A stretch of DNA of 64,000 nt from Balneolaceae bacterium (GCA_007693745.1 REDA01000044.1:1-64000); one strand, 5' to 3'. Counted from the first letter of the stretch, positions 27,439-40,485 are shown. The notes: a model not told the origin generated them from the sequence alone. Made by a program: numbers and translations.

Positions 27439-29073
27439 ATGGAGAACTATCTGCAGAATAGTTTACGAGAGGCTTTAGCCGGGCTGGGACTGGATGAAAG
27501 CCAGATGCCCGAAATCCGAATTGAACAGCCGCGGGACCCCTCTCACGGTGATGCTGCCACCAATGTGGCGATGCTGCTGGCCAAACCTCTTAAAAGGAAT
27601 CCCCGTGCCATTGCTGAGGAACTGATCGCCTCCCTTGATCTGGATGTGACAAAAATCAGCGGGGTTGAGATTGCCGGACCCGGATTTATCAATTTCAGAT
27701 ATTCCGATCTCTATCTTTATGAGGAACTCCGCCTGATTTTGAATGCGGGTTCCGATTACGGTAAATCAAAACACAACCATGATATTCGCTGCCTTGTTGA
27801 ATTTGTAAGCGCCAATCCTACCGGTCCCCTCACCGTGGGTCACGGCCGCAATGCCGTACTGGGCGATACCGTGGCTCGCCTGCTCGAATGGACCGGGGCT
27901 GAGGTGCAGAGGGAGTATTATTTTAACAATGCCGGACGGCAGATGAGAATGCTTGGATTGAGTGTTCAGGCACGATACCTGGAGATTGCAGGCGCTGATT
28001 TCTCTTTTCCCGAAGATGGTTATGAGGGAAATTACATCCGCGATATTGCAGAAGAACTTTTCCATGAAAGGGGAAGTGAGCTTACAGAGCAACCTGATGA
28101 AAAGGTGTTTCGGGAGAAGGCTGAGGAGGTCATTTTCAGAGATATTCAGTCAACCCTGAAGAGGATGCATATCGAAATGGACTCCTACTTCAATGAACGC
28201 ACACTGTATGAGAACGGGTCAATCGATCATGTGATACGAACGTTCAGGGAAAGGGGCGTGGCTTATGACAAGGATGGCGCGGTTTGGTTTAAAACCACTG
28301 CTTTTGGCAAGGACCAGGACACCGTACTGGTAAAGAGTACAGGTGAGCCAACCTACAGGCTGCCTGATATCGCCTATCATGCCGATAAGCTCGATCGCGG
28401 ATTTAACCTCTGTCTGGATATTTTCGGCGCCGATCATATCGATACCTATCCGGACGTGCTTCGCGGATTGGACGTGCTGGGGTATAACCCAAAACTCGTG
28501 GATGTTCTTGTCTATCAGTTTGTGACTCTGGTTAAGGAGGGAAAACCGTTTAAAATGAGCACAAGAAAGGCAAATTTTGTGACACTCGATGAACTCATGG
28601 ATGAAGTGGGTGAAGATGTGACACGCTTTTTCTTTCTGATGCGATCACCCAACACGCATCTCGAATTTGATGTGGCACAGGCCAAGGAAGCCGGAGAGAA
28701 AAATCCGGTTTTTTATCTGCAATATGCACATGCGCGGATTCAGTCTATACTTAGAAAGGCCGGTGAGATTTCCACTCCTTCAGGCGAACCTGATTTATCA
28801 CTTCTAACCCACGAAGCTGAAATATCCCTGATCAAAAAGCTGCTGACCTTTTCGGATGTCATTCATTCTGCTGCTCAAAACCGGGAGCCACATCGTCTCA
28901 TTACCTGGCTGAATGAACTGGCATCTGCATTCACACTATTTTATCACGACTGCCGCATTATTGGTGTGGATGAAGAACTGATGTTTGCCAGGAAAACATT
29001 GGCTGAAGCTACTGCCAGAGTTTTGGCCAACGGGCTTGGCATTCTGGGTATTCATGCACCTGAAAGGATGTGA
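27439..29073 (+). CDS. argS: Arginyl-tRNA synthetase
   Basis: Class I synthetase, 544 residues. An N-terminal additional domain is followed by SANPTGPLTVGHGRNAVLG with the HIGH-like VGHGRN, a nucleotide-site region FNNAGRQMRML, and the KMSK-like loop KMSTRKANFVTL near 373-384. The DALR anticodon domain follows (LTFSDVIHSAAQNREPHRL, LATALNEL-type region). Gene ends directly at comEC with no intergenic base between stop codons (TGA 29071-29073 and the facing stop at 29074-29076). Confidence 0.97.
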   Translation: MENYLQNSLREALAGLGLDESQMPEIRIEQPRDPSHGDAATNVAMLLAKPLKRNPRAIAEELIASLDLDVTKISGVEIAGPGFINFRYSDLYLYEELRLILNAGSDYGKSKHNHDIRCLVEFVSANPTGPLTVGHGRNAVLGDTVARLLEWTGAEVQREYYFNNAGRQMRMLGLSVQARYLEIAGADFSFPEDGYEGNYIRDIAEELFHERGSELTEQPDEKVFREKAEEVIFRDIQSTLKRMHIEMDSYFNERTLYENGSIDHVIRTFRERGVAYDKDGAVWFKTTAFGKDQDTVLVKSTGEPTYRLPDIAYHADKLDRGFNLCLDIFGADHIDTYPDVLRGLDVLGYNPKLVDVLVYQFVTLVKEGKPFKMSTRKANFVTLDELMDEVGEDVTRFFFLMRSPNTHLEFDVAQAKEAGEKNPVFYLQYAHARIQSILRKAGEISTPSGEPDLSLLTHEAEISLIKKLLTFSDVIHSAAQNREPHRLITWLNELASAFTLFYHDCRIIGVDEELMFARKTLAEATARVLANGLGILGIHAPERM

Positions 29074-31485
29074 TCACCACATTATTTGATTCACCCGTCT
29101 TCCATTTGATGTCAAGACAACCGCACCTGAAAGGCTGGTATAGAGCTGCTCGTTACTGTGAATGGCCAGGCGGTTCACGGCATCCCGGCCCGGGTGACCA
29201 AAACTGTTCCTGAATGAAAGTGAAGCGACACTGTAGTACGGTTGGACATACCTCATGATCTCCTCCGTTGAACTGGTGTTGCTGGCGTGGTGTCCCGCTT
29301 TATAGACTTCTGATTTCAAGAAATCACCATACCGGTTTGCCATTTCACGCTCCTGATTTCTCTCTGCATCTCCGGTAAAAAAGAATGATGTTTCTCCATA
29401 CACCATTTTTATGGCAACGGATCGGTTATTTGGATTCCGGTCCCTGAACGGTCCGGTTTCCGGTCCCACTACAAAAAGCCGCAGTGCGGGATCTGATTCG
29501 ATGATATCACCGGCAACAGGGAGAAATACCGGAATCTCAAGCTCTTCTGCAAGACGCTGAATCTGGCGATAGAGCAGTGAGTTATGGGTCGCATCACTCT
29601 GGTAAATTCTTCCGATCTGCATCTCATGCATCAGTGCAGGCATACCGCCAATATGGTCAGCATGAGGATGGGTTAAAATTACTGTATCCAGCCTGGTGAT
29701 CCCGTGGTACCTGAAATAGGGGATCAATGTGCGGTCACCGGAGTTTGAGAGTGGGGACCATCTCCCTGCATCAATCAGGAGATGATAACCACCGGGGGTT
29801 TCAATATGAATGGCATCCCCCTGTCCTACATCCAGAAAGGTTACTTTTACGCTGGACGTATCAAACGCACTCATTGCTTTTTCACATTTCCAGATCAGAA
29901 TTGAGATCAGAAAAACGATCAGCATTTTTCCGCGTAGTTGCGGAATCTGAAATGCTGCGAGACACAATGTTGATGATATCCAGACCAGAAACAGTGAAAT
30001 TTCGCTGCTTTGCAGAGACAGCGCACTAAATTTCGAACTACCAATGGTCTCTGCCACACCGGCGATCCATTGCAGTGACCATTGAACCGGCAGAATCAAC
30101 AGATGAAATGACTCCGGAATGTACGGTGCTGAAAGAACCGCAAGGAGCCCTGCCGGCACCGTAAATGACAGCAGGGGAATGACCAGTGTATTTGAAATCG
30201 GTCCCGTAATTGAAAATTCATTAAAGTAGTGGATCAACACGGGAAAAAGTCCTGCCTGAACCACTATGGAGATCATTACAACAGAGAACAGGCTGCCCTT
30301 TACACCGTATGACCATTTTTGGGGTATGATCTTTTGAAGCACCGGCATTACCAGTAAAATAACTGTTACCGCCGAAAAAGAGAGCTGAAAACCCACTTCA
30401 AAAAGTTGAGATGGATTCACAAGAGTTATTATCAAAGCTGCTGTACCCATTAAATTGAGTGAATTGCGTATTCTGCAGAACAGTTTTCCATAAGTCAGCA
30501 GCCAAAGCATAAGAGAGGCTCTGTTTACCGATGGTGAAAAGCCTGTGATGGATGCGTATCCGAAAAGAAGAAGGGTCAGCAGTATCAGGCCCAGAAATTT
30601 CCCCCTTCTTGTACGCCAAAACCAGGGTATGATCAGCCAGAATGGTGCGGCAATAAACCCTACATGCAGACCGGATACGGCCATTATATGAGAGAGTCCT
30701 GCTTTTGAAAAATGATCTCTGGTATCCGCCGTTAACTCAGCTTTATAGCCCAGAAACAGCGCTTTTGCAAGTTTCGCCTCCTGCTCAGGAAATAGAATTT
30801 CAGCCTGATCCCTGATTTTTTTCCTCACCCTTTCTGCTGAAAAACGCTGCAGGGGACTTCGTTCATGAACCGCGATCAGTTCGCCGTGAGTTGCGTAACC
30901 GTTTCTATGTAACCACTTACCATAGTCAAAATCGTGAGGATTTCGCCTTTCTGGGAATGCGTAAATTCGAATGGTACACTCAATTCTATCCCCGGGAAAC
31001 AGTTCAGTGTCTGTTTCAGGGTTTTCATAGAGTCTTATCCGATAGTTTTGAGGCCAGATTGTTCCATCCAGATAGGAATCTTTTATCTCCACAGACAGTA
31101 CGTTTCTTCCTGTACTGCTTTGACCTGATTTTGCGACATAGCCGGTTACCCTCAGTTCTTCCCATGCATACAGATTAAGCGTTTCTGTGAGATCAGTATT
31201 CACCCCGTGATAATATTCCCTTATCAAAAAGAGAAACGAGGAAGAGGTAAAGAGGAAAAGGAGATAGAGAGTGGTTGCTATTCTCGCTGCCTTTATCGGT
31301 TTTATTTTACGAAGCAGAAACTCGGAACAGATCCATCCCATCAATAAAATTACATTGACAATACCCGTTAACCAGATGGGAGCAAGAGCTGATTTAGCGG
31401 TTAATGTGCCTGCAAGTACCACAAGAAACAGTCGCACTGCGGGGTATTTCGCTGCGGGAAAGCGATATGATGAAGTGTGCTGCAT
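29074..31485 (-). CDS. comEC: ComEC/Rec2-family DNA uptake channel
   Basis: Inner-membrane channel for DNA uptake, 803 residues. N-terminal hydrophobic segments (about 15-50 and 65-85) precede a DUF4131-like region with EECTIRIYAFPERRNPHDFDYGKWL-type content. A Competence domain with several membrane helices (about 265-510) begins with LSHIMAVSGLHVGF. A metallo-beta-lactamase domain ends the protein, with LTHPHADHIGGMPAL near 604-618 and FFTGDAERNQ. The C-terminus includes AGHHASNTSSTEE. Presence suggests natural transformation, but no other competence genes appear in the window. Confidence 0.93.
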   Translation of the reverse strand: MQHTSSYRFPAAKYPAVRLFLVVLAGTLTAKSALAPIWLTGIVNVILLMGWICSEFLLRKIKPIKAARIATTLYLLFLFTSSSFLFLIREYYHGVNTDLTETLNLYAWEELRVTGYVAKSGQSSTGRNVLSVEIKDSYLDGTIWPQNYRIRLYENPETDTELFPGDRIECTIRIYAFPERRNPHDFDYGKWLHRNGYATHGELIAVHERSPLQRFSAERVRKKIRDQAEILFPEQEAKLAKALFLGYKAELTADTRDHFSKAGLSHIMAVSGLHVGFIAAPFWLIIPWFWRTRRGKFLGLILLTLLLFGYASITGFSPSVNRASLMLWLLTYGKLFCRIRNSLNLMGTAALIITLVNPSQLFEVGFQLSFSAVTVILLVMPVLQKIIPQKWSYGVKGSLFSVVMISIVVQAGLFPVLIHYFNEFSITGPISNTLVIPLLSFTVPAGLLAVLSAPYIPESFHLLILPVQWSLQWIAGVAETIGSSKFSALSLQSSEISLFLVWISSTLCLAAFQIPQLRGKMLIVFLISILIWKCEKAMSAFDTSSVKVTFLDVGQGDAIHIETPGGYHLLIDAGRWSPLSNSGDRTLIPYFRYHGITRLDTVILTHPHADHIGGMPALMHEMQIGRIYQSDATHNSLLYRQIQRLAEELEIPVFLPVAGDIIESDPALRLFVVGPETGPFRDRNPNNRSVAIKMVYGETSFFFTGDAERNQEREMANRYGDFLKSEVYKAGHHASNTSSTEEIMRYVQPYYSVASLSFRNSFGHPGRDAVNRLAIHSNEQLYTSLSGAVVLTSNGRRVNQIMW

Positions 31486-31524
31486 GTTCCTATGAACAGG
31501 CAGCAGGGTATGCCTTACAGGATC

Positions 31525-31977
31525 TTAGCTTTCAGAATTTGTGCCGATTTTTTTGCAGATGGCAGCAAACTGGATCTTCTCCTCTTCCGTCAGAACACTA
31601 AATTCCGCCTTAATCTTCTCGAGATGTTTTGGGAAAAAATCATCTATAAACAGTTTCCCTTTCTTTGTCAGATGTACCAGAATCGCTCTTCGATCATCAG
31701 GATCCTTTTTTCTGACCACATATCCTGTTTTTTCAAGATTATCTATTACCATGGTGATATTTCCGCCGCTCTTCAGCAACTTCTCACCAATGGTACGCTG
31801 ATTTAGCGGCCCCAGATGCTTTAGTACTTCAAGTGTACCAAACTGGCTTGTGGTCAGGTTCACTTCAGACAAATGCTTATTCAGACGTGTATTCAGAGAT
31901 TCTGTACATCGCATCACTTTAATAAACGCATTAAGCGTATTGATCTCAGATGTACTGCCTTGGTAGTTGGTTCCCAT
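31525..31977 (-). CDS. MarR-family transcriptional regulator
   Basis: A 150-residue winged-helix protein with the MarR layout: N-terminal dimerisation helix, LTTSQFGTLEVLKHLGPLNQRTIGEKLLKSGGNITMVIDNLEKTG (about 40-85), wing with DPDDRRAILVHLTKKGK, and a C-terminal helix. The DDRR motif is a standard wing signature. The effector and targets are unknown. It lies on the same strand as tyrS upstream and comEC downstream; the 39-base gap to comEC might make the two one transcript. Confidence 0.88.
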   Translation of the reverse strand: MGTNYQGSTSEINTLNAFIKVMRCTESLNTRLNKHLSEVNLTTSQFGTLEVLKHLGPLNQRTIGEKLLKSGGNITMVIDNLEKTGYVVRKKDPDDRRAILVHLTKKGKLFIDDFFPKHLEKIKAEFSVLTEEEKIQFAAICKKIGTNSES

Positions 31978-32066
31978 GCGATTTGAATTCTATAAGTGAA
32001 TTATCTAAGTACAAAATAGATTAATTCTGCATAAATAAAACTTAAAAAGTTTTAATAAAACTAAAC

Positions 32067-33281
32067 TTATGTGCAAACAAGACGGGCAAATTTTCTTTTT
32101 CCAACTTTCAGATTGTAATGATCTCCTTCACTGAATCTGATTTCAAAAAGAAAATCCTCTATTTTTTCATCATTCAGCGAGACTCCTCCCTGTTTCATCA
32201 GGCGTTTTGTTTCACCGTTACTTTGCGACAAACTGGCTTCGGAAATAATATCCATCAGTTTATGAACGGAACCCTTTTCAAAATTCAATTCGGGAGCATC
32301 CTCGGGGATATCTTTGCGAATCACCGTTTTTTCAAAGTAGCGCCGTGCTTCCATAGCGGCAGAGTCATCATAATAGAGACGCGTGAGAGTATAAGCCAGG
32401 TCATGTTTGGCGTTTCTCGGATCTGATTTAATCTTTTCCCTCTGTTCAGTCAGTTCCGCTTCGTCAAGATCCGTAAGCAGCTCAAAATAAGTATAGATCA
32501 ATCCGTCCGGAATAGAGAGTGTTTTCCCGTAAATTTCGTTTGCCGGTTCATCAATTCCGATATAATTGTCATACGACTTACTCATTTTCATCGTGCCGTC
32601 GGTTCCCTCCAGCAGGGGCATCATCAGGCAGACCTGCGGTTCCTGGCCATCGGCCTTCTGCAGGTCACGGCCAACAAGAAGGTTGAATTTCTGATCTGTT
32701 CCACCCAGCTCCACATCAGATTTCAGATAAACGGAGTCCTGTCCCTGTGCCAGAGGATAGAGAAATTCATGGAGTGAAATCGGCTCGTTACTGGTAAACC
32801 GTTTTGTAAAATCATCCCTTTCTATCATACGTGCAACTGTGAGTCTGGAGGAGAGATGTACCACATCCATGAATGACATCGTACCGAGCCAGTCGTTGTT
32901 GTTTACCACAACGGTTTTCGTTTCATCCAGTATTTTTTTTGCCTGATCGATATAGGTATCGGCATTCTCCATTACCTCCTGAAGTGAAAGGGGCGGGCGT
33001 GTTTTATTCTGACCGGTCGGATCACCGATCATTGCCGTGAAACCTCCGATAATGAGGATTGCTTCGTGACCCAGATCCTGAAACTGGCGTAACTTTCGTA
33101 AAATTACTGAATGACCCAGATGGAGGTCCGGCCGTGTGGGATCCACTCCAAGTTTGATTTTTAACGGTTTTGCCGTCTGAATCGACTTTTTCAGTTTTCT
33201 GATCAGTTCTTCCTCGGGTACAATTTCTACAGTCCCTCTTTTTATCAGGCTTAGTTGTTCCTCAATTGGTGGAAATATCAT
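32067..33281 (-). CDS. tyrS: Tyrosyl-tRNA synthetase
   Basis: Class I synthetase of 404 residues. [20 protein letters not shown] holds the HIGH-type motif (HLGH), [16 protein letters not shown] and KMSKS (in [14 protein letters not shown]) are present, and the C-terminal S4 RNA-binding domain covers roughly 345-404. The length and KMSKS placement match the TyrZ-type branch. Its ATG overlaps the cvpA stop by four bases (33278-33281), so translation is coupled to the upstream gene. Confidence 0.97.
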   Translation of the reverse strand: MIFPPIEEQLSLIKRGTVEIVPEEELIRKLKKSIQTAKPLKIKLGVDPTRPDLHLGHSVILRKLRQFQDLGHEAILIIGGFTAMIGDPTGQNKTRPPLSLQEVMENADTYIDQAKKILDETKTVVVNNNDWLGTMSFMDVVHLSSRLTVARMIERDDFTKRFTSNEPISLHEFLYPLAQGQDSVYLKSDVELGGTDQKFNLLVGRDLQKADGQEPQVCLMMPLLEGTDGTMKMSKSYDNYIGIDEPANEIYGKTLSIPDGLIYTYFELLTDLDEAELTEQREKIKSDPRNAKHDLAYTLTRLYYDDSAAMEARRYFEKTVIRKDIPEDAPELNFEKGSVHKLMDIISEASLSQSNGETKRLMKQGGVSLNDEKIEDFLFEIRFSEGDHYNLKVGKRKFARLVCT

Positions 33282-33841
33282 GGCTCAGTTTTTTCAAACA
33301 GTGGAAGATTACGGAGTGTATTGTTATCCATGATCGCTTGTTCGATCGTCTCAATAAACGAGCGGGCTTCCGGCCAGAGGGAAGCAAACGCATCATACAT
33401 GGCCGGCGCGACAGGTAAAATAATGGGATAGATTACTGACTGCTCTCTCATCTCTTCATTCGGGATATCAAAGCCTGAAAGAAGCAGCATGGCTACGCTC
33501 AGGATTACAGATGCGTAGAACGCTCCAAACAGAAACCCTGCGGTTCGGTTGATAAAATTCAGCTGAATAAATGATACCAGGGAGTCGATCCAGGAGGCCA
33601 GCAGGTTCACGATGATCATCGTAGCAACAAACAAGAAGATCGCAGCCAACAGCACGGCTGTATCTCTGCTCTCAATCCATGTCGTAAACAGGTTTGAAAC
33701 AGGTGACATGTAGTTGAAGGTTATATAAATGGCAAGAAAAAGCCCGGCAATCCCAAGTATCTGTTTCACCAAGCCGGTCATAAATCCTCTGACAGCAATC
33801 AGCAGCAGTGGAACGAGTAAGATGATATCAAGCAGGTACAT
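33278..33841 (-). CDS. CvpA-family membrane protein
   Basis: A 187-residue inner-membrane protein with four predicted helices (about 3-22, 28-48, 62-87, 98-125). The N-terminal [27 protein letters not shown] is the CvpA signature. Colicin V production proteins are linked to biofilm and purine control in E. coli, but the general function is unknown. It is the middle gene of the yqeY-cvpA-tyrS cluster, with a six-base gap upstream and a four-base overlap downstream. Confidence 0.88.
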   Translation of the reverse strand: MYLLDIILLVPLLLIAVRGFMTGLVKQILGIAGLFLAIYITFNYMSPVSNLFTTWIESRDTAVLLAAIFLFVATMIIVNLLASWIDSLVSFIQLNFINRTAGFLFGAFYASVILSVAMLLLSGFDIPNEEMREQSVIYPIILPVAPAMYDAFASLWPEARSFIETIEQAIMDNNTLRNLPLFEKTEP

Positions 33842-33847
33842 TACGAA

Positions 33848-34303
33848 TCAGCTGAGTTCTTCTTTTACGATCCTGCTGATCAGTGAGCCATCTGCCTTTC
33901 CCTTCAGCTCACCCATTAGTGCTCCCATAATCTTACCCATATCTGCGACAGATGATGCTCCCATCTGTTGAATCCGGGATTGAACCTGAGCGCGAACCTC
34001 ATCCTCACTCATCATTAGCGGCAGATAACTTTCAATAACAGAGAGTTCCATTTCTTCTTTTGCCGCAAGATCTGCCCTATTGCCCTGATTAAACTGCACA
34101 ATTGATTCCTTTCTCTGTTTGGCGGCTTTCATCAGCACTTCTGTAATCTGTTCGTCACTCAGCAGAGACTCTCCATCCTTGCGTTCACTGATCTCTTTTT
34201 CAAGAATTTTGGCTTTCAGTGAACGCAGTACCAAAAGCCGTTCTGCCTGCCTGTTTTTCATGGCCTTTTTCAGATCTTCCAGTATTCTTTCCTTGATTGA
34301 CAT
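33848..34303 (-). CDS. GatB/YqeY domain protein
   Basis: A 151-residue standalone YqeY domain, as in the C-terminus of GatB, likely helical and tRNA-related. It starts MSIKERILEDLKKAMKNRQAERLLVLRSL, a typical pattern, and continues with EISERKDGESLLSDEQITEVLMKAAKQRKES and a final GxLMGELKGKADGSLISRIVKEELS segment, which is the usual tail. The first gene of the yqeY-cvpA-tyrS cluster. The exact function is not established. Confidence 0.92.
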   Translation of the reverse strand: MSIKERILEDLKKAMKNRQAERLLVLRSLKAKILEKEISERKDGESLLSDEQITEVLMKAAKQRKESIVQFNQGNRADLAAKEEMELSVIESYLPLMMSEDEVRAQVQSRIQQMGASSVADMGKIMGALMGELKGKADGSLISRIVKEELS

Positions 34304-34740
34304 CTGTATTTTCTTTAGTTAACGGAGGAGTGTCGTACAGACACAATGGATATGGGAGTATATGAAAATTCTCTTTCAGTCCCCCTCTTTAAAGGAAAAT
34401 GTACCTGGAACCATACGCTTTGCAAAAACACTCTTCACGCCAGGAGATAACCTGATTGTACTCAAGCGGGGACTTTAAGGAACTGTTCTTTTGGCCCATA
34501 TCTTTGTAGCTGCAAATGAAACATGCACACGTCTCGTAAAAACGCATTTCTTTCAATTTTTTTTTTACCACGCTTTTTACAAAATTCCTGGATTTTCAAT
34601 ACCCTCCAATCAATTGTACGTGTTTTAAAACATATCTAAAAGAGACTCTGATTAGTAAATCCTCATAAAGGCTTGTCTTTTTTTCAAAAAAAAAGGTTTC
34701 ATCCGTAAAGATGAAACCTTTCAAACTGTGCGACCGGATC
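34304..34740. other. Spacer with one terminator, 437 bases
   Basis: This gap lies upstream of yqeY and downstream of the ribosomal-protein cluster, all on the minus strand. Apart from the terminator at 34692-34721 I see no gene or RNA. A 60-codon frame within it (34389-34571) is too lysine- and cysteine-rich and lacks a family, and I do not accept it. The promoter of the yqeY cluster must lie here. Confidence 0.5.
34692..34721 (-). terminator. Rho-independent terminator of the rpmB cluster
   Basis: A perfect 12-bp inverted repeat, AAAGGTTTCATC at 34692-34703 and GATGAAACCTTT at 34710-34721, surrounds a six-base loop. In the minus-strand transcript it is followed by a run of T (the plus strand has a run of A at 34686-34694). 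It lies 20 bases beyond the stop of the DUF4295 gene. Confidence 0.9.
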
Positions 34741-34911
34741 TCAGACTTTATTATTTTTAATAAAATCCGTGACACTTTCCTGGTCGATCATCGTCTCTTT
34801 GTACGAGAATTTACCCGTTTCATTTTTTTTCGAGATGATCACTTTAGCCATTCTTCTGTGGGCAAACTTAAGCGATTTCGCCTCTTCTCCAAATACCTGT
34901 TTCTTTGCCAT
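34741..34911 (-). CDS. DUF4295-family small protein
   Basis: A 56-residue protein read directly from the sequence: starts MAKKQVFGEEAKSLKF, continues FAHRRMAKVIISKKNETGKF, then KETMIDQESVTDFIKNNKV. It is too short for a standard ORF threshold. The same arrangement, downstream of L28 and L33, is common in Bacteroidota and related groups, where DUF4295 is found. The function is unknown, but ribosome association is plausible because of basic composition and gene order. It is last in the cluster, nine bases after rpmG. Confidence 0.88.
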   Translation of the reverse strand: MAKKQVFGEEAKSLKFAHRRMAKVIISKKNETGKFSYKETMIDQESVTDFIKNNKV

Positions 34912-34920
34912 AGCGGAGTA

Positions 34921-35085
34921 TTATTTAATTTCTTTGTGAACGGTATGTTTTCTTAATACCGCATTATACTTTTTCAATTCCAGGCGCTCCGTAGTTGTAC
35001 GTCTGTTCTTGGTGGTAACATATCGTGAGCTGCCCGGTTTTTCCGTACACTCGAGAATCACCTGTATTCGATTACCTTTTGCCAT
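34921..35085 (-). CDS. rpmG: Ribosomal protein L33
   Basis: A 54-residue protein starting [18 protein letters not shown] and continuing [21 protein letters not shown], ending [12 protein letters not shown]. The [16 protein letters not shown] core is the L33 pattern. It contains a single Cys rather than the CxxC pairs of zinc-binding L33. The gene is three bases after rpmB and nine before the DUF4295 gene. Confidence 0.97.
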   Translation of the reverse strand: MAKGNRIQVILECTEKPGSSRYVTTKNRRTTTERLELKKYNAVLRKHTVHKEIK

Positions 35086-35088
35086 CGA

Positions 35089-35334
35089 TTATACCTCTTT
35101 TAAAAGTGTTCCTTTTTCCCTGGCTTCTTTCAGAACAGCATAAATTCCTTTCTTATTGATCGTTCTGATCGTTTTTGTAGAAACCTTCAATGTCACCCAC
35201 CTGTCTTCTTCAGGGATATAAAATCTTCTTTTCTGAAGATTCACCTGAAAACGGTGCTTCGTTTTATTGTTTGCTTTAGACGAACGGTAACCATTCAACG
35301 CTCCCCTGCCGGTAATATCATCTCTGCGTGCCAT
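35089..35334 (-). CDS. rpmB: Ribosomal protein L28
   Basis: An 81-residue basic protein with the L28 pattern: N-terminal GRGALNGYRSSKANNKTKHRF, then NLQKRRFYIPEEDRWVTLKVSTKTIRTINKKGI. No zinc cysteines. It is the first gene of rpmB-rpmG-DUF4295. The promoter should lie in the 35335-35708 spacer shared with gyrB. Confidence 0.97.
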   Translation of the reverse strand: MARRDDITGRGALNGYRSSKANNKTKHRFQVNLQKRRFYIPEEDRWVTLKVSTKTIRTINKKGIYAVLKEAREKGTLLKEV

Positions 35335-37646
<2,312 letters not shown>

Positions 37647-37652
37647 TAATTG

Positions 37653-37687
37653 AAAAGCTGGAGCAGAGCGACAGTCCCGACAAACCT
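37653..37687 (-). repeat. 35-bp dispersed intergenic repeat, copy 2 (inverted)
   Basis: Reading 37687 back to 37653 on the minus strand gives 32 of 35 identical bases to 1975-2009. It lies seven bases after the gyrB stop. Here the CCCGACA/TGTCGGG hairpin seen at copy 1 is not conserved. Confidence 0.7.
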
Positions 37688-37914
37688 GGCTGGGTGATAA
37701 GAGATAGGTGGTTCAACATAGCGTTGAGCCGAAAAGCGCACAGAACGAAGCGCTCCACTTTTATCCCACGCAGCGTATCGGAGTCAAAAGTGAATAGAGT
37801 TGTAATGGAATTGTGAGTTTAAGCAATGAATGACAGGGGCATTTGGACATACTTATAGCGTTCATTTGTAATAAATTTATCAACTACATATATCATAAGA
37901 ATTATATCTAAATA

Positions 37915-40386
37915 ATGGCCAGCGAAAAAATTATTCCCATTACCATAGAAGACGAAATGCAATCATCCTACATCGATTATTCGATGTCTGTGATTGTATC
38001 GCGGGCACTCCCGGATGTTCGCGACGGACTGAAACCTGTTCACCGCCGTGTTTTATATGGAATGAGTGATCTGGGAATGCTCCATAACAGAAATTACAAA
38101 AAGAGTGCCCGTATCGTTGGTGAGGTTTTGGGTAAGTATCACCCGCATGGTGACTCGGCAGTTTACGACTCCATTGTCCGGATGGTTCAGGATTTCTCCC
38201 TTCGATATCCGCTGGTTGACGGTCAGGGTAACTTTGGTTCTGTGGACGGCGATTCTGCAGCTGCCATGCGTTATACGGAAGTGCGGATGCAGCGTATTGC
38301 CGAGGAGTTACTTACAGATATCAATAAAGACACCGTTGATTATCAGTCCAATTTTGATGACACGCTGAACGAACCCACTGTTCTTCCGTCGATGCTTCCG
38401 AACCTGCTGCTTAATGGTGCTTCCGGTATCGCTGTGGGTATGGCAACCAATATGCCACCTCACAACCTTCGGGAGGTAGTTGACGGAACTATTGCTGTTA
38501 TTCAAAATCAAAGTATTGAAACCGCAGAGCTGATGAAACACATTACAGCTCCCGATTTTCCAACAGGCGGTATTATCTATGGTTATGAAGGTGTCAAGGA
38601 AGCCTACGAAACGGGTCGCGGAAAAGTAACCATGCGTGCCCGGGCCAATACAGAGGAGCTACGAAACGGCAGGGAACAGATTGTGGTAACCGAGATTCCC
38701 TATCAGGTGAATAAGGCTACACTGATTGAAAAAATTGCAGACCTCGTTCACAACGATAAAATTACGGAGATTTCTGAAATACGGGATGAATCGGATCGTG
38801 ACGGTATGAGGATTGTGATCATTCTGAAACGGGGCGCAAATGCAGGTGTTGTACTCAATCAGCTGTACAAGTACACGCAGATGCAACAGACATTTGGTGT
38901 CATTAATCTGGCTCTGGTAAAGGGTCGCCCGAAAGTGATGCCGCTCAAGGAACTGATACAGCATTTTATAGAGCATCGTGTTGAAGTCATCATACGTCGT
39001 ACTATTTATGATCTGGATCAGGCCGAGGCAAGAGCCCACATTCTTGAAGGTCTCAAAATCGCGCTTGATAACCTCGATGAGGTAATCAAGACGATCAGAG
39101 CATCCAAAAATCCTGCAGAAGCGAACATTCAGCTAAGGAAGAAATTTGCATTTACCGACATCCAGGCAAAAGCGATTCTGGATATGCGATTGCAAAAATT
39201 GACCGGTCTCGAACGGGAGAAAGTTGATCAGGAATACCGTGATATCATCGACCGTATTACAGAATACCGAAATATTCTCTCCAACAGAGAAGAGCAGAAC
39301 AGGATCATTGTCCAGGAATTGACTGAACTCAAGGAGCGATACGGAGATGAACGCCGGACACAGATTGTTTACTCGGCTGATGATTTCAGTATCGAAGATA
39401 TGATTGCGGATGAGGATGTTGTCGTCACCATCTCCAATAAAGGGTTTATCAAGAGAATGCCTGTAAGTGGCTATCGCAGACAACGGCGTGGCGGCAAGGG
39501 CATGAAGGGAACTACCACAAAAGATGATGAATATGTAGAGCATCTTTTCGTGGCTACGAACCATAACTATATTCTTTTCTTTTCTGAGAAAGGGCTCTGC
39601 TACTGGCTCAAGGTGTATGAAATACCGGAGGGTTCACGGCTATCCAGGGGACGCGCTATTGTAAACCTGATCGATATTCCAAAAGATGACTGCATCAAAA
39701 CATTTGTCCCGGTCAAGACACTTGATGATCATGATTACATTAACAATCACTACATCATCATGTCAACCGTTCAGGGTCAGGTGAAGAAAACTTCGCTGGA
39801 AGCCTACAGTCGTCCAAGGCGGGATGGTATCATTGCCATCAATATCCGCGAAGATGACATGCTGTTGGGCGCTTCTCTTACAGATGGTGACAGTACGATT
39901 ATTCTCGCCAGTAAAAAAGGCCGGGCAATCCGCTTTGATGAGAGTGATGTGAGAGAAATGGGCAGAAATACGTCCGGAGTCAGGGGTATCACTCTTGGCA
40001 AGGATAACGAACTGGTGGATATGGTTGTCATCAAGAATACGCATGAATCGACCGTTCTTGCCATTTCTGAGAACGGCTATGGAAAACGATCGCTTGTAGA
40101 TGACTACCGTGAGCAATCAAGAGGCGGAAAGGGAGTCATTACGTTGAAAGTCACTCCCAAAACCGGAAATCTGATCGCCTTGAAAGAGGTTTCTGATCAG
40201 GACGATCTCATGGTAATTACCGAACAAGGTAAGGTGATTCGTATGCAGTGCAAAGGAATCCGTACCATGGGCAGAAATACTCAGGGTGTACGAATTATGC
40301 GACTTGATGATGACGGAAAAATTGCAGCGATTACCAGGGTGGTAAATGAAGAAGAAGATGAAAATGAAGCGCCGATCGTGGAGTAA
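37915..40386 (+). CDS. gyrA: DNA gyrase subunit A
   Basis: The DNA-cleaving subunit, 823 residues. Active-site Tyr120 lies in [11 protein letters not shown]. The QRRGGKG GyrA-box is present in the C-terminal domain (about 523-529), which assigns it to gyrase rather than topoisomerase IV. The breakage domain has [17 protein letters not shown] near 36-52. The C-terminal pinwheel repeats are seen in [10 protein letters not shown] and [14 protein letters not shown]. An acidic tail [12 protein letters not shown] ends the protein. A terminator follows 100 bases downstream. Confidence 0.98.
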   Translation: MASEKIIPITIEDEMQSSYIDYSMSVIVSRALPDVRDGLKPVHRRVLYGMSDLGMLHNRNYKKSARIVGEVLGKYHPHGDSAVYDSIVRMVQDFSLRYPLVDGQGNFGSVDGDSAAAMRYTEVRMQRIAEELLTDINKDTVDYQSNFDDTLNEPTVLPSMLPNLLLNGASGIAVGMATNMPPHNLREVVDGTIAVIQNQSIETAELMKHITAPDFPTGGIIYGYEGVKEAYETGRGKVTMRARANTEELRNGREQIVVTEIPYQVNKATLIEKIADLVHNDKITEISEIRDESDRDGMRIVIILKRGANAGVVLNQLYKYTQMQQTFGVINLALVKGRPKVMPLKELIQHFIEHRVEVIIRRTIYDLDQAEARAHILEGLKIALDNLDEVIKTIRASKNPAEANIQLRKKFAFTDIQAKAILDMRLQKLTGLEREKVDQEYRDIIDRITEYRNILSNREEQNRIIVQELTELKERYGDERRTQIVYSADDFSIEDMIADEDVVVTISNKGFIKRMPVSGYRRQRRGGKGMKGTTTKDDEYVEHLFVATNHNYILFFSEKGLCYWLKVYEIPEGSRLSRGRAIVNLIDIPKDDCIKTFVPVKTLDDHDYINNHYIIMSTVQGQVKKTSLEAYSRPRRDGIIAINIREDDMLLGASLTDGDSTIILASKKGRAIRFDESDVREMGRNTSGVRGITLGKDNELVDMVVIKNTHESTVLAISENGYGKRSLVDDYREQSRGGKGVITLKVTPKTGNLIALKEVSDQDDLMVITEQGKVIRMQCKGIRTMGRNTQGVRIMRLDDDGKIAAITRVVNEEEDENEAPIVE

Positions 40387-40485
40387 GTCGCGCACTTTTT
40401 TCTTAGCCACAGTGGATCACTTCTAATTTCATGGCGAGCATCTCATTATTGCGAAGCACGATGAGGTTTGAATTTTTCAATCATA

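Noticed and set aside
34389-34571. 60-codon minus-strand frame
   Set aside because: No family-like pattern, odd composition, and it lies in a spacer with no supporting context.
37841-37870. TTTG and TTCATTTG as the gyrA promoter
   Set aside because: The spacing of about 15 bases is shorter than the usual 19-21 and the -7 box is imperfect.
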